A model generated the notes under the pieces. The model made no database searches. It was not told the origin of the DNA and saw only the letters and a list, made by a program, of their open reading frames with translations. From Zanthoxylum bungeanum (taxonomy: Eukaryota > Streptophyta > Magnoliopsida > Sapindales > Rutaceae), in NCBI GenBank assembly GCA_019454045.1, contig SKCR01025361.1:62001-126000 (forward strand): a DNA stretch of 64,000 bases. The letters are read 5' to 3'. Below, piece by piece: positions 11,008-21,384 of the stretch. A program made the translations under genes and the position numbers. Position 1 is the first letter of the stretch; each line of letters opens with the position of its first letter.

Positions 11008-11659
11008 TTAGGTGACCTTCAAATACTTTAGCCGATAAGGTCTTTGTAAACGGATCAGCCGGGTGTCTGCGGATGGAATCTGCATGACAGCGACATCTTC
11101 TCTCTGCACTATCTCCCTGATGAGGTGATATTTCCTCTCAATATGCTTACCCCTCTTGTGGCTTCTTGGTTCTTTGGAGTTCGCCACTGCGCCACTATTA
11201 TCGCAATAAAGTGTGAGTGGTTTATCCATATCTGGAACAACTTCCAGATCTGCCAAGAACTTACGGAGCCGAACTGCTTCCTTAGCTGCTTCACAAGCTG
11301 CTACATATTCAGCCTCCATGGTGGAGTCAGCAATACAAGATTGCTTAATGCTCCTCCATACTATAGCCCCACCACCTAGGGTGAACACTGATCTCCATGA
11401 TTTTCCTAGAATCGACATCCTTCTGAAAATCAGAGTCAGTATATCCTCTCAGAATCATATACTGACTTGTATATACTAGCATATAATTTCTCGTTCTCCG
11501 AAGATACTTGAGAATATGTTTCACCGCTACCCAATGATCTAATCCTGGGTTGGATTGAAACCTACTGACTACTCCCACTACAAAAAAGATGTCTGGTCTC
11601 GTGCATAACATAGCATACATAAGACTTCCAACTGCAGAAGCATATGGTGTATGTCTCAT
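11008..11659 (-). pseudogene. pol: Cop2 RNase H
   Basis: Two overlapping frames share one domain. The upstream one (11659-11345) has 'TPYASAVGSLMYAMLCTRPD', 'LKYLRRTRNYMLVY' and the first catalytic aspartate in 'RGYTDSDFQKD'. A frameshift near 11400 leads into the second frame (to 11008), with 'IKQSCIADSTMEAEYVAACE' (catalytic glutamate) and 'LYCDNSGAVANSKEPRSH' (catalytic aspartate). The end departs from the usual 'ADxxTK' form through a further shift near 11050. The domain degrades the RNA strand of the RNA-DNA hybrid; all three acidic residues are visible, but not in one frame. Confidence 0.9.
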
Positions 11660-13044
11660 CTCCTCAATTCCTTGAGGTGTCTTAGGAGACTATTCCTTTG
11701 ACAAATGAATCCCATGTCTGAAGGTAAATTACCTTTCTTGGAATTCTGCATACAAAATCGCACAAGAATCTTGTCGATATAGGTTGCTTGAGACATTGCT
11801 AACAGTCGTTTCTTGCGATCCCGAATGATCTGAATCCCAAGTACATAACTTGCCTATCCCAAATCTTTCATTTGGAATTGGTTAGATAGCCAGATTTTCA
11901 CGTCCGATAATATCTTGACATCATTCCCAATGAGTAAAATATCATCAACATATAACACAAGGAAAACCACCTTCCCATCAATGATGCGCTGGTAGACACA
12001 AGGCTCATCAATGTTCTACTCAAAGTTATAAGACTTGATCGTAGTATCAAACCTTATGTTCCAAGATCTAGATGCTTGCTTAAGTCCATAAATGGACCTT
12101 TGCAACTTGCAAACTTTTTTCTCTTGACCTTGGGTAATGAACCCTTCTGGTTGTACCATATAGATACTCTCATCAAGATTACCATTCAAGAATGCAGTCT
12201 TGACATCCATTTGCCAAATCTCATAGTCATAATATGCGGCAATGGAAAGAAGAATCCTGATGGATTTAAGCATGGCTACTGGCGAGAAAGTTTCTTCATA
12301 GTCAACTCCCTCTTTTTGGGTATAACCCTTTGCCACTAGCCTAGCCTTGAAAGTCTGTACTTTCCCATCTATTCCTTTTTTTCTCTTGTAGATCCATTTA
12401 CAACCTATGGGTTTTACTCCATTAGGCTGGTCTACAAGTTCCCAGACCGAGTTAGAATACATGGACTCCATCTCAAGGTTCATTGCTTTGATCCATTCTT
12501 CTTTATCAGTATCATCCATTGCACTACGATAGGTCAATGGATCATCTATACCATCACAAGATGCAACAACTTGTACCTCACCATTTCCTAGATAGCGTTC
12601 AGGTTGTCTTACAACCCTCCCACTATGCCTAGGTGGTATGGTATCCTGATAAACTTGCATCTGACTTTCAGATGTAGAAAATGTTATGTCTTTGTCAACA
12701 TTTGATAATGATGTACTAGTCGTACCAGCAAGTAACTCCTCAAGTAACACTTTACTTCGAGGTTTGAACTCTCTCATATAGTCCTCCTCAAGAAATATAG
12801 CATTTGTCGACACAAATACTTTATTATCTTCTGGACTATAAAAGAATCCACCCCTAGTTTCCTTAGGATAGCCTACAAATAGGCACAACTGTGAACGTGG
12901 TTCCAACTTAGTAGTCTTGTTCTTTATCACATGTGCTTGACACCCCCATATGTGGAAATGTCGCAAACTAGCTTTACGACTATTCCATAACTCTAAGGGA
13001 GTCTTAGAAACAGACTTAGAAGGAACTACATTCAGGATATACAT
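11660..13044 (-). pseudogene. pol: Cop2 integrase tail and reverse transcriptase
   Basis: The long frame 13044-12016 (342 codons) begins with the integrase C-terminal block ('TPLELWNSRKASLRHFHIWG', 'LCLFVGYPKETRGGFFYSP'). RT follows with 'EEWIKAMNLEMESMYSNSVW', 'GCKWIYKRKKGIDGK', 'YEETFSPVAMLKSIRILLSI', 'IWQMDVKTAFLNGN' (catalytic Asp kept) and 'YGLKQASRSWNIRFD'. One stop after 'YNFE' interrupts it. The frame resumes below 12015 with 'LVLYVDDILLIGNDV', the intact Y-V-D-D active site, and a thumb region with further damage to about 11660. RT copies element RNA into DNA. Of the pol genes in the window this RT is the best kept. Confidence 0.95.
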
Positions 13045-13740
13045 TGCACAGTTTGCAATGCATACCCCCAGAATGAACTAGGTATATTGCTATAACTAAA
13101 CATTGATCTTATCATGTCTAGTAGGGTTCGATTCTCTTTCTCTTTCTTGCAACACCATTTTGTTGTGGTGTTCCAGGTGCTGTGAGCTGTGAAACAATTC
13201 CATGCTCGACTAAGAATTCCTCAAAATCTCTATCAAGGTATTCTCCTCCACGATCTGATCGTAGAATTTTGATGCTTTTACCTAATTGGTTCTCAACCTC
13301 AGCACGATACTCTTTGAACTTTTCAAATGTATCTGACTTGTGCTGCATTAGGTAAACATACCCATATCTGGAATAATCGTCAATGAAAGTGACGAAGTAT
13401 TCAAAACTACCTCGGGCTTTTACATTCATCGGTCCGCAAACATCCGAATGTGTTAGCTCAAGAGTTTCTTTGGCTCTTATCCCTTTTCCAGTAAAAGGTC
13501 TCTTGGTCATTTTGCCTTCTAGATAGGATTCGTAGACATGTAAAGTACCAAGTTTTAACTGATTTAAAACTCCGTTCTTAATTAGTTTATCTATCCGGTC
13601 AAGGTTAATATGACCAAGTCTAAGGTGCCATAAATAGGTATCATCATGAGAAATCTTTTGCCGTTTAGTTTTAGATCTTTCAATCTTAAACATTTCAGTA
13701 TTAAGCAGTGATTCATGCATTAACGGCCTTAATACATATA
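13045..13740 (-). pseudogene. pol: Cop2 integrase
   Basis: Contains 'LWHLRLGHINLDRIDKL' (zinc-finger histidines), then 'VYESYLEGKMTKRPF', where the two cysteines of the HHCC finger have both become tyrosine (Cop1 has CESC here). The core shows aspartate 1 in 'LTHSDVCGPMNVKARG' and aspartate 2 in 'LRSDRGGEYLDRDFEEF'. The frame then slips within 'QQNGVA', exactly before the catalytic glutamate, through an added base in an A/G run near 13130, and ends at 13118. Zinc binding and catalysis are thus both lost. It lies between protease and RT. Confidence 0.92.
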
Positions 13741-14976
13741 GATTATTTTCAGTTTTCCCTGCATATATTTAATAAATCCATTCTACTAATAATAACTGAC
13801 TTATTATTAAATGAAACAGAAAAACCACATTCCATAAGTTTTGTTACAGAAATCAAATTCCTGCGAAAACCAGGAATATATAGCACACCATTCAAACATA
13901 AATAACTTTTATTAAAATTCAAATTTGAAACTCCCACTGCTCTTGCTGAAATAGCATCCCCTGTCCCAACTCTCATGGTAAGCTACCTTCAGTAAGGTCC
14001 CCCATGAGTCAAGTAGCTGCAAAGAACAACAAACATGGTTAGTGGCACCAGAATCAACAATCCATATGGATTTATCATCCTCCACCAAAAGAGTCTCAAT
14101 GACAAGTAAATCATATTTACCTGTATTCTTCTTCTCTTTAAGCTCTGCAAGGTATTTAGGACAATTCCTTTTCCAATGCCCTTGTTGTTCACAATGGAAA
14201 CATTTTCCTTTGGCATTGGTTCTTTTATAGCTTTTATTGTTCTTCTTTTTCATTGTTTTTGCCTTTGACTTCCAATTGCCTTTCTTCTTCTTCTTTGCAG
14301 ATTTAGAAGATTCGGCAACATTTGCCTCGACATTGGGCCTACGAGGACCATTCATAACGGACTCATAATTGGTGAGTTCATTCAGCAGTTCAGTCAATGT
14401 GAAAGTCAACTTGTTCATAGAACAGTTGCTCTTAAACTGCAGGAAACTCTTCGGAAGGATTTCCATAATCATTGTCACCTGGCTTTGTACATTAATACGT
14501 GCACCATGGGTTTCAGCCATATTAAGATGAGCCATCATCCTTAACACATGGTCTCGGACTGATGTGCCTTCCTTCATTCTAGCGGTCAATACAGAGGCAA
14601 TTGCCTCATGTTGTTGCCGGTCTGAAGGTTGCCCAAACATGTTCTGTAATGACTGCATAATCATTGATGATGTCGCCATAGGCTCATGCTGTGCAGCAAG
14701 AACCTCAGACATGGATGCTATCAAATAGCTATGGGCTTTCTCATTAGCTTTAATCCAATTATTATAGGCATTACGTGCAGCTCTACCAGCATTAGGTGCT
14801 GGCTCAGGAGGACATTCCTCCATTAGGACAAATTTAAGGTCTTCACAGACCAAGATAGCATTCATGTCACTTTTCCATTTACTGGTCAATTTTTCTTGTT
14901 GTTTGATAATGGAGATTATTGCAGATGCCATGGCTGGAAAAATAATAAACGCACATTCAATATTCATTGGTCGCAT
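13741..14976 (-). pseudogene. gag: Cop2 gag and aspartic protease
   Basis: One frame from 14976 to 13912. The likely Gag start is the internal ATG of 'MASAIISIIKQQEKLTSKW' near 14930, not the first ATG, which gives an atypical leader peptide. Markers: 'VLTARMKEGTSVRDHVLRMM', 'ILPKSFLQFKSNCSMNKL', a lysine-rich tract, and the zinc knuckle 'CFHCEQQGHWKRNC'. The protease follows in frame with 'WIVDSGATNHVC' (D-S-G active site). A frameshift near 13976 moves the rest ('LCLNGVLYIPGFRRNLISVT') into the frame 13976-13749. Gag and protease are otherwise well kept. The gag differs from that of Cop1, so the two belong to different copia families. Confidence 0.93.
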
Positions 14977-16855
14977 ATTAAAATTGTCAAACTTTTAGGC
15001 ATAAAATTAAACATGATGCATGATCAATGTATAATGAATTAGAAACCTAAAAGAATTACTATGCCACGATTATCTATCATCCCATAAATAAGTGCCGCCA
15101 TAGGGTAGGTCAAGTATTCGCATGATAGTTTGAGACATTCTCAATTGAATAATATATCTGAAATAACTCTTATTCCTATATTAATCAACTACCATTATTT
15201 TGATCAAGGAAGCTTTGATTAACAACTTAACCATTCTTTTGTGAGTCTGACCCATTATTTCGGAACCCTTGGACTTAACTAGTGAAGTGCCGCCGTAGGG
15301 TAGGTCAAATCACCAAATACATCTAGAGTCCCTATCCTTTCGGAATCCAAACTTGATATTGACCCAATAAGAACACCATCTGTAGGGGGACGAAAGCAAA
15401 GCCGTCTCGAGGTGCCTATTGAATCTCACGTTTCTGGATAACAATGGAGATCGCGGGATATATTGTGGTATATCCCTCTCTCACTCACTATTTTGAAGTT
15501 TAAGGTTTCATCTCACTAGTTTCTAATGTATTAAGATTATGCTCGGCTAAAACATATCTTTATTAATACTAGTGGATTATTAGTGATCTAACTAATTTTA
15601 ACACTTAAAATTTTATTCACTAATACTTATTAGTCTCTACTAATCATTAACTTAGTTAAACTAATTTAATCAAGTTTCTTAAGTGATCTAATTAATTTTA
15701 ACAATTAAAAAAAAATTAGTTCACTTATAGGTTTTAAAATTTTAGAATTCAACTAATGGACTATATGTCATTAAACCATTTAATAGATAAAAGTACGTTA
15801 TTTACTCTAAAGGTACGTGGAATTGTATCCCGAGTGCAAAACAAATTACCGTCCATTCGGAAGCGGCTATGGAATTTATATCCGGATTTCCATCCAATAT
15901 ACCAAGGAAAATAATGTACTCATAATGTCCATTTGTTCTTAAACTTGAATTCGTAATTTTCAAACCTTTAAACTAATTAATCTTATTAATTCATTTACAT
16001 GCATCTTATATTCTAATTTAACTTTTAAATTTACATAAAATCATATTTTATAACTTGAATATCATGCATGTCTACATGTTATGGCATGTGAAAATGCAAG
16101 AGTAGGCACCCTAGGCTATATGGCATGTTAATAAACAATTTAAAACATATATATATGCCCAGGTCTGGGCTGAAAACGTTCGCGTAGCGTTCTCTGGGAG
16201 TTCGAACGTTTTCCAGGCAGTAGCAAAACGTTTGAGTTTCGTTTGACTGGCGTTCGAACGAATCGGTCTGGTGTTAAAACACTAAAACTTCATTTACTCC
16301 GTTCGGGAGCTTCCGGAGTCCGTTTTGGTCCCCGTTTTTTTCTACGGACTCGTAACGGAATGAAGTTTCACATACATACAAAAATTGCGTTAACCGGGCT
16401 CTTATTTTTTTTAAAAAAATACTAATCTAATTAGTACAATAAATCCAAGGCATCCCTTGGTCTTCAAATCTTGCTCCATGGTATGTTGTTGAGTTCTTCG
16501 CGGAATAGGTTCGTAATGAGTCCTTTGTGGCATCGGCTCCTTCAAGTTACAAATTGAGTTCCAAAATGGACTTATTACAAAATAAATGAACTTACAACAC
16601 TTGAAAGAATATGACCTTATGGTCTTACATTTCCAATACTAAAAATAAAATACGGAAAAATTAACGATCAACGCAATACATTCATCACATGAATCAAAGT
16701 AAACATTCATCACATGAACATTAAAAAAACCATTCATCTCATGAATCTAATTGTGCCTACTCATCACAACATGCATATTAATAATTTATATCTAATATAA
16801 ATTATTAAAACTTAAACTTAAAAAGAGAAAGGGTTAAGAAAACTTTTCAACCTTA
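14977..16855 (-). other. Cop2 untranslated leader
   Basis: A 1.9-kb leader with no coding support. Plus-strand landmarks, low to high: 'gtgccgcc.tagggtaggtc' twice, about 197 bp apart (15091, 15288); a block of about 92 bp at 15811-15903 ('ggtacgtggaattgtatccc' to 'catccaatatacca'); 'ggcaccctaggcta' near 16110; 'gttcgaacg' motifs at 16190-16265; and 'cttccggagtccgtttt' near 16310. The same blocks occur in the same order in the LTRs of Tat1 and Tat2. The rest is AT-rich and featureless. Confidence 0.75.
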
Positions 16856-16856
16856 A

Positions 16857-16869
16857 GCTCTCGATGCCA
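16857..16869 (-). other. Cop2 primer binding site (degenerate tRNA-iMet)
   Basis: 'gctctcgatgcca' on the plus strand reads TGGCATCGAGAGC on the element strand. It differs from TGGTATCAGAGC by one substitution and one added base. It is two bases from the 5' LTR. Confidence 0.8.
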
Positions 16870-16871
16870 TT

Positions 16872-18839
16872 TGTAGGAAACGACTTTCCTTAGCACGGCG
16901 GAAGTTGCTTGTGGTGGCACCGGGTCCGGTATGGATCTTCAAAATTTTCTTTGCCTTCTCCCTTGGTTGTATTAGCCAAGATCAATCCTTTAGTGTCCAA
17001 CACTTAGATCAACCACTCGATCTTCCGAACTATGACTCGAAACCAACAAACCGAAGTGTGGGCTTCACTCACAAAGATTAAACCTCTAAACTATTTAGAG
17101 ATTTATGATGTCACAATGGTGTTTGGCCTTTTGGAATTTCAAATACTCTCACAACACTTATGAATATTTGAAGTTCTTCTCTCTTTTCTCTCAAATTTTT
17201 CTCACAACAATTTTGTGAATGAATGCAAAGTGTTAACCTTAGGAAGTGAGAGAAATGGTAGAGATTATATTCTCTTACACAAGCCAACTAACCTTGTCAT
17301 TAAGCATCTAATGCTTTCTTGCAATGGCCAACACAAAAATATGAATGCCATACCAAAGCATAAGAAATGTTAAGCTAAAGACAATGGCTTTGTCATTAAG
17401 CATTCAATGCTTTCTTTCAATGGAAAACACATAAATGTGGAGGCCATACCAAAACATAAAATGCATTAGCTAATGACAAATCTATTAGGTGTATCCAAGC
17501 CACCTAATAGACATAATTGCTTGGATGACATGGTAAGCCATATGGCTTTGTCTCCAATGGTAAATAAAAATCAATATATTAATAATGATTTATTTACCTT
17601 CAATTATATTGTAGTAATTATCTCATAATTATTACTAACTTGATTATCTCATAATCAAAGAATTCTAGAAAACATTAAGTTAAACTAATTTAACATAGTT
17701 TTCATTTGTGACAATAAATATTATTAATCTTATTAATAATATATAAATAAATATAATGTGAGCATATAACTAGACAATCTAGTTATATTAGGTTTGCTAC
17801 AGTTAATCGAGCTAGCACGGGGACCAAATGGACCTACAGTTCCGAGCTCCAATAATTCCGAAATATTAATTATACTCTTTAATCAAATATTACGAATTAT
17901 TAACTCCGCGTTATTCCACTAAAAACTCGAAGTTGAACTCTCGTTATCGTAGATGGATTAAATAAATCGAACATTTTCGGTGTCCATTGATATAGTCATT
18001 ACATATGGATTAGCCCTTAACGAGTATCTCATAAATAGAGTCGGGTCATAAGTCCGTTAAAACCCCTCTAAATATTTTGTCTCTTAAGCACCATTAATTC
18101 TATAATGAACAATTAATTCATAATAATTATGAATATAAAATATTTTCTATTCGTAATAGAAAAGTTGAGCGCTCAAATTGTTCAAGTCCCGAATCAACTC
18201 TTAAAAGAGATATTCATCTGCTTCTCGGAAGAAGGAGTGAATTCCATATCTATGTAAAACGTTCCCAGCTACATACCAAATCATATCCCCAAAATACGTA
18301 GTTATTGGCTGGGAATGCAACACCAACCTCACCATCGTAAATCAAAGGACATAACCTGTCATGTAGGAGTTCGTAGTACACTCAAGATTAAGATCGAATC
18401 CATATATGACCATCTATTAGATAAAATGAATTTCTTCGATTAACGGATATTAAAAGAAATTCGTATTTATCTGAGTCCAGTCCTATATGATTTTATCATA
18501 CAAGGTGCCTCCATTCCCATGTCACTACATGAACGATCCCGGATCAAGGTCGTCATACAAGTATAGAATGGACCGCAGCTATAGATATACCACAAACAAA
18601 GTACTCTCCTTGTTCGCTCTCTATGGACTATTTAGATTACTAACTTTAGACTTAAATCCTCTTGTGCATCAAACATACACTAAGTCTGAAGGTACAATAG
18701 TAATCAAGGTAAACAAGACAATTGGACAATATGCGATATAAATCATACAACTTTGATAAAAAAGAATAATGCATTTATTATTATTACAATAATCAATTCC
18801 ATTTACAATACATGAAGCTCTATGACATAAATCCCAACA
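16872..18839 (-). repeat. Cop2 5' LTR
   Basis: TGTAGGAAACGACTTTCC to AAATCCCAACA on the plus strand (1968 bp), matching 8992-10955 nearly base for base. It is followed by ACTGT, the right copy of the target duplication (18840-18844). Confidence 0.95.
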
Positions 18840-19318
18840 ACTGTGATGCGAGCTTTCAGACCGATATGGATGACAGCAGATCGCAAACATGATATCTGTT
18901 TACTTTGAATGACGGTGTTGTCAGTTGGAAAAGCTCAAAGCAGTCAACTACAGTGGACTCCACCATTGAAGCCGAGTATATTACAGCATCTGAGGCAGCT
19001 AAAAAAGCAGTCTAGATAAAGAAGTTCATCACGGAGCTAGAAGTGCTTCCCGCGATAAAGAATGGCGTCACGATGTATTGTGACAACACGACCGCCATTG
19101 CTCAATCAAAGGAACCAAGGTCCCACCAGAAATCCAAGCATGTACTCATGCGATTTCATCTCATCAGGGAGATTATTGAGAGAAAATAAGTTATTATAGA
19201 GAAAATACCCACAGAAGATAATTTTGCAGATTCTCTGACTAAAGGGCTGACTCAACAAAAGCATGATAGGCACACCCGAGAGTATGGTGTCCAGATTCAT
19301 ACTAGTTGGCTATAGTGC
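18840..19318 (+). pseudogene. pol: Cop1 RNase H, right part after Cop2
   Basis: Resumes the Cop1 frame with 'DASFQTDMDDSRSQT' (catalytic Asp), then 'SKQSTTVDSTIEAEYITASE' (catalytic Glu), 'VTMYCDNTTAIAQSKEPRSH' (catalytic Asp) and 'NFADSLTKGLTQQKHDRH', the usual end of copia RNase H. Stops follow 'SRSQT', 'AAKKAV' and 'IIERK'. It shows that Cop2 landed just before the first catalytic residue. Downstream is the polypurine tract and 3' LTR. Confidence 0.9.
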
Positions 19319-19329
19319 AAGTGGGAGAT
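19319..19329 (+). other. Cop1 polypurine tract
   Basis: 'aagtgggagat' directly before the 3' LTR, the same tract as in Cop2, Cop3 and Cop4. Confidence 0.9.
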
Positions 19330-21306
19330 TATTAGGGATATGCCCTATACCCAACTTGTGGATGGGCTATATGTACTTATATTTGTAATATTTTCATTAA
19401 TTAATAAAATGGCAATCTTTATTATACGTGTCTTACATAAATTATATGAATCATCAAACATTGTAATAAAGCCCTTGGAGTAATAAGATGATGGCTTCCA
19501 CGCCTTATGAGAATCATTACTCTCAAACGTTCTTAGTCATAGTTTTGTGAATAATCTGGGCATTCACAAAGCAGAGAGACTAGCATGATGATATGATCCA
19601 CCTCTAAGTGGGGTAGCCGATCTCATAGGCTACTAGCGGAGATCCGTCCGCTTGGTGTATCGCATGGATGCATGAGTTGCTCGTGTCCATTGAACTGACC
19701 GCCGAAAGTTTTCATATGGAGTGTTTATCCCATATTTCTGTGAGAACTTTCATGTATCGATTATATGACTAGTCCTTAGACTTGAGGTCTTTACAATCTT
19801 AGGTGTGGATCAAATAACTTTGACATTCTCCTTCCCCGGTTCAAAAGATCCGGTCATAAGGGTATGATTGGGTCATTTATTGAAACACATGAAGTTTGTA
19901 AAGATACAACAGAGAATCGCCACTCTCTCATATAATATTTTCTTATAAGAGTAGTATTCCAGTTCGCGGGTTGATATGTATGATCAATGCTTGAGACTGT
20001 GGTCGCAGCGGAAGAATCATGTGAGAATCTTGGGTTAGCACGATTCATGACACTATCAACATCATACCTTTGACCATATGGGTAGACACTTTCCGTACCC
20101 TAGGTCAATAGGTGGGGATACAGTGAGGCGAGAGACTGTATCATATGTAAATCGCATACAGAATGGGTATATATCTTTCCTTCTCATTTGGGGGCCTTGG
20201 CATGTTGCTAGATGTCAACCTTGGCCATTGAAATCGAAAGACCATCTGATCGGAGGATAATTTATGTTCGATTAAATTATCACGATTCATTTCATGTCCA
20301 ACTTGAGGGAAACCCAAAAGGTCACACACAACAAAGTCGAAATCAATGGTTAACAGTGCACAATACAAATTTAACAGCATATATGATTGCTGTAGGAATT
20401 GTTCATAAATGGTTCAATGTGTTTAATTATTGAACAGATCATTTATGTGGTTCCATATTGGCTTAGGGATTGGTGAATGACAATAGGGGCACTTTAGGAA
20501 TTGGAATAAATAAATAAATAAATAAAATGTGAATAGTAATGTGAATAGTAACATGAATAATATATGAATAGTAATTTTTTTATTTGTTATTTGTTTTGAA
20601 TTCCAATTCGGCCCAAACTCTTATTAGGGTTTTATAATCTCATTAAACCACTAAATTAAGATCCAATGGTTAAGATTAAATTAGCTTTTATCCCACATCG
20701 GATTCCTAATTAATTTTGTTGTCTTTGGAGCACCTATATAAACCCAAAGAATTCTTTACAAATTTTTTGCACCTAACCTTTCATATATTGGGTTTATATA
20801 AGTGAGCAACTCTAAAGTTTAAGAGTAAGCCACTGATTTTGAGGATCCATAAGTCTAATTGACTAGAGGAACTCGAGTTAAAAGTTTTGAGGTATTTGCC
20901 TAGGCTAGCACCAATGGAAAAATACTTGTGCACTCAAGGCGTAGTCTTATCGTTGAGTTTTGGCTTTGGTGTGTGCATCTTTGGAGGCCACACACTTAGG
21001 TGGCTCTTTGGAATGTGGAAGAGCTTGCTGAGTTCGAGAAAAGCTTGTAGATTGGAGGGAGGACTGGAGGAGTCATCGGTTCAAGTAAGTCTTTTTCTTT
21101 CTTTATTTAATTAGAGTTCTTATGATAGTGAGCCTGTTTAGGTTTATGTTCTCTGCATGTTTTATGAGTTTTTATGCTTAGAATATATAGTAACATGCCT
21201 AGGCTTATAGAATAATCAAAACAAATGGGTCTTGGGTAAAGGGATAGCGGCATCATAATTTGATTTATTAAATTTTCCGCTGCGCACTCGCGGCCGCTTC
21301 CCAACA
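19330..21306 (+). repeat. Cop1 3' LTR
   Basis: Collinear with 2356-4333. The first bases are TATTAGGG instead of TGTTAGGG (one substitution in the terminal TG). It ends CCCAACA, followed by CTGGG. An AAAT microsatellite (20505-20528) and a GTGAATAGTAA-type run account for most of the length difference. TATA box at 20734. Confidence 0.95.
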
Positions 21307-21384
21307 CTGGGTATTTCTTCCAACGCTTCTGCAAATGAAATGTTGATATGCAGCTTTTTGAAGACCTCCAAGAATCGAGCAAAC
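21307..21384 (-). pseudogene. Gyp1 gag-protease linker fragment between Cop1 and Cop3
   Basis: Includes the right CTGGG copy (21307-21311) and 73 further bases. The minus strand reads 'FLEVFKKLHINISFAEALEE', a conserved gypsy segment that lies just before the protease domain; its continuation is at 2350 and below. Its upstream side is cut by Cop3; CAAAC (21380-21384) is the left copy of that duplication and the frame goes on at 41250. Confidence 0.9.

Larger units (their letters stand above)
8992..18839 (-). mobile_element. Cop2: complete Ty1/copia element inside Cop1
   Basis: A 9.85-kb element on the minus strand with LTRs at 8992-10955 (3') and 16872-18839 (5'). ACTGT is duplicated exactly on both sides (8987-8991 and 18840-18844). 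Order in sense direction: 5' LTR, primer site, 1.9-kb leader, gag, protease, integrase, RT, RNase H, polypurine tract, 3' LTR. The LTRs differ at only a few scattered places. The coding region is better kept than that of its host Cop1 but still carries frameshifts, so Cop2 seems the younger insertion. Confidence 0.95.
2356..21306 (+). mobile_element. Cop1: complete Ty1/copia element, interrupted by Cop2
   Basis: A full LTR retrotransposon on the plus strand: 5' LTR (2356-4333), primer site (4335-4349), leader, gag, protease, integrase, RT, RNase H, polypurine tract and 3' LTR (19330-21306). The order with integrase before RT defines Ty1/copia. The perfect 5-bp duplication CTGGG marks insertion into the protease region of Gyp1, in opposite orientation. 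Cop2 (8992-18839, with ACTGT duplicated) splits its RNase H. Without Cop2, Cop1 is about 9.1 kb. Its pol has many stops, so it is not autonomous now. Confidence 0.95.

Noticed and set aside
11008..14976. Endogenous plant pararetrovirus
   Set aside because: Integrase precedes RT, there is no movement protein, and LTRs with target duplications flank the region; all fit Ty1/copia.
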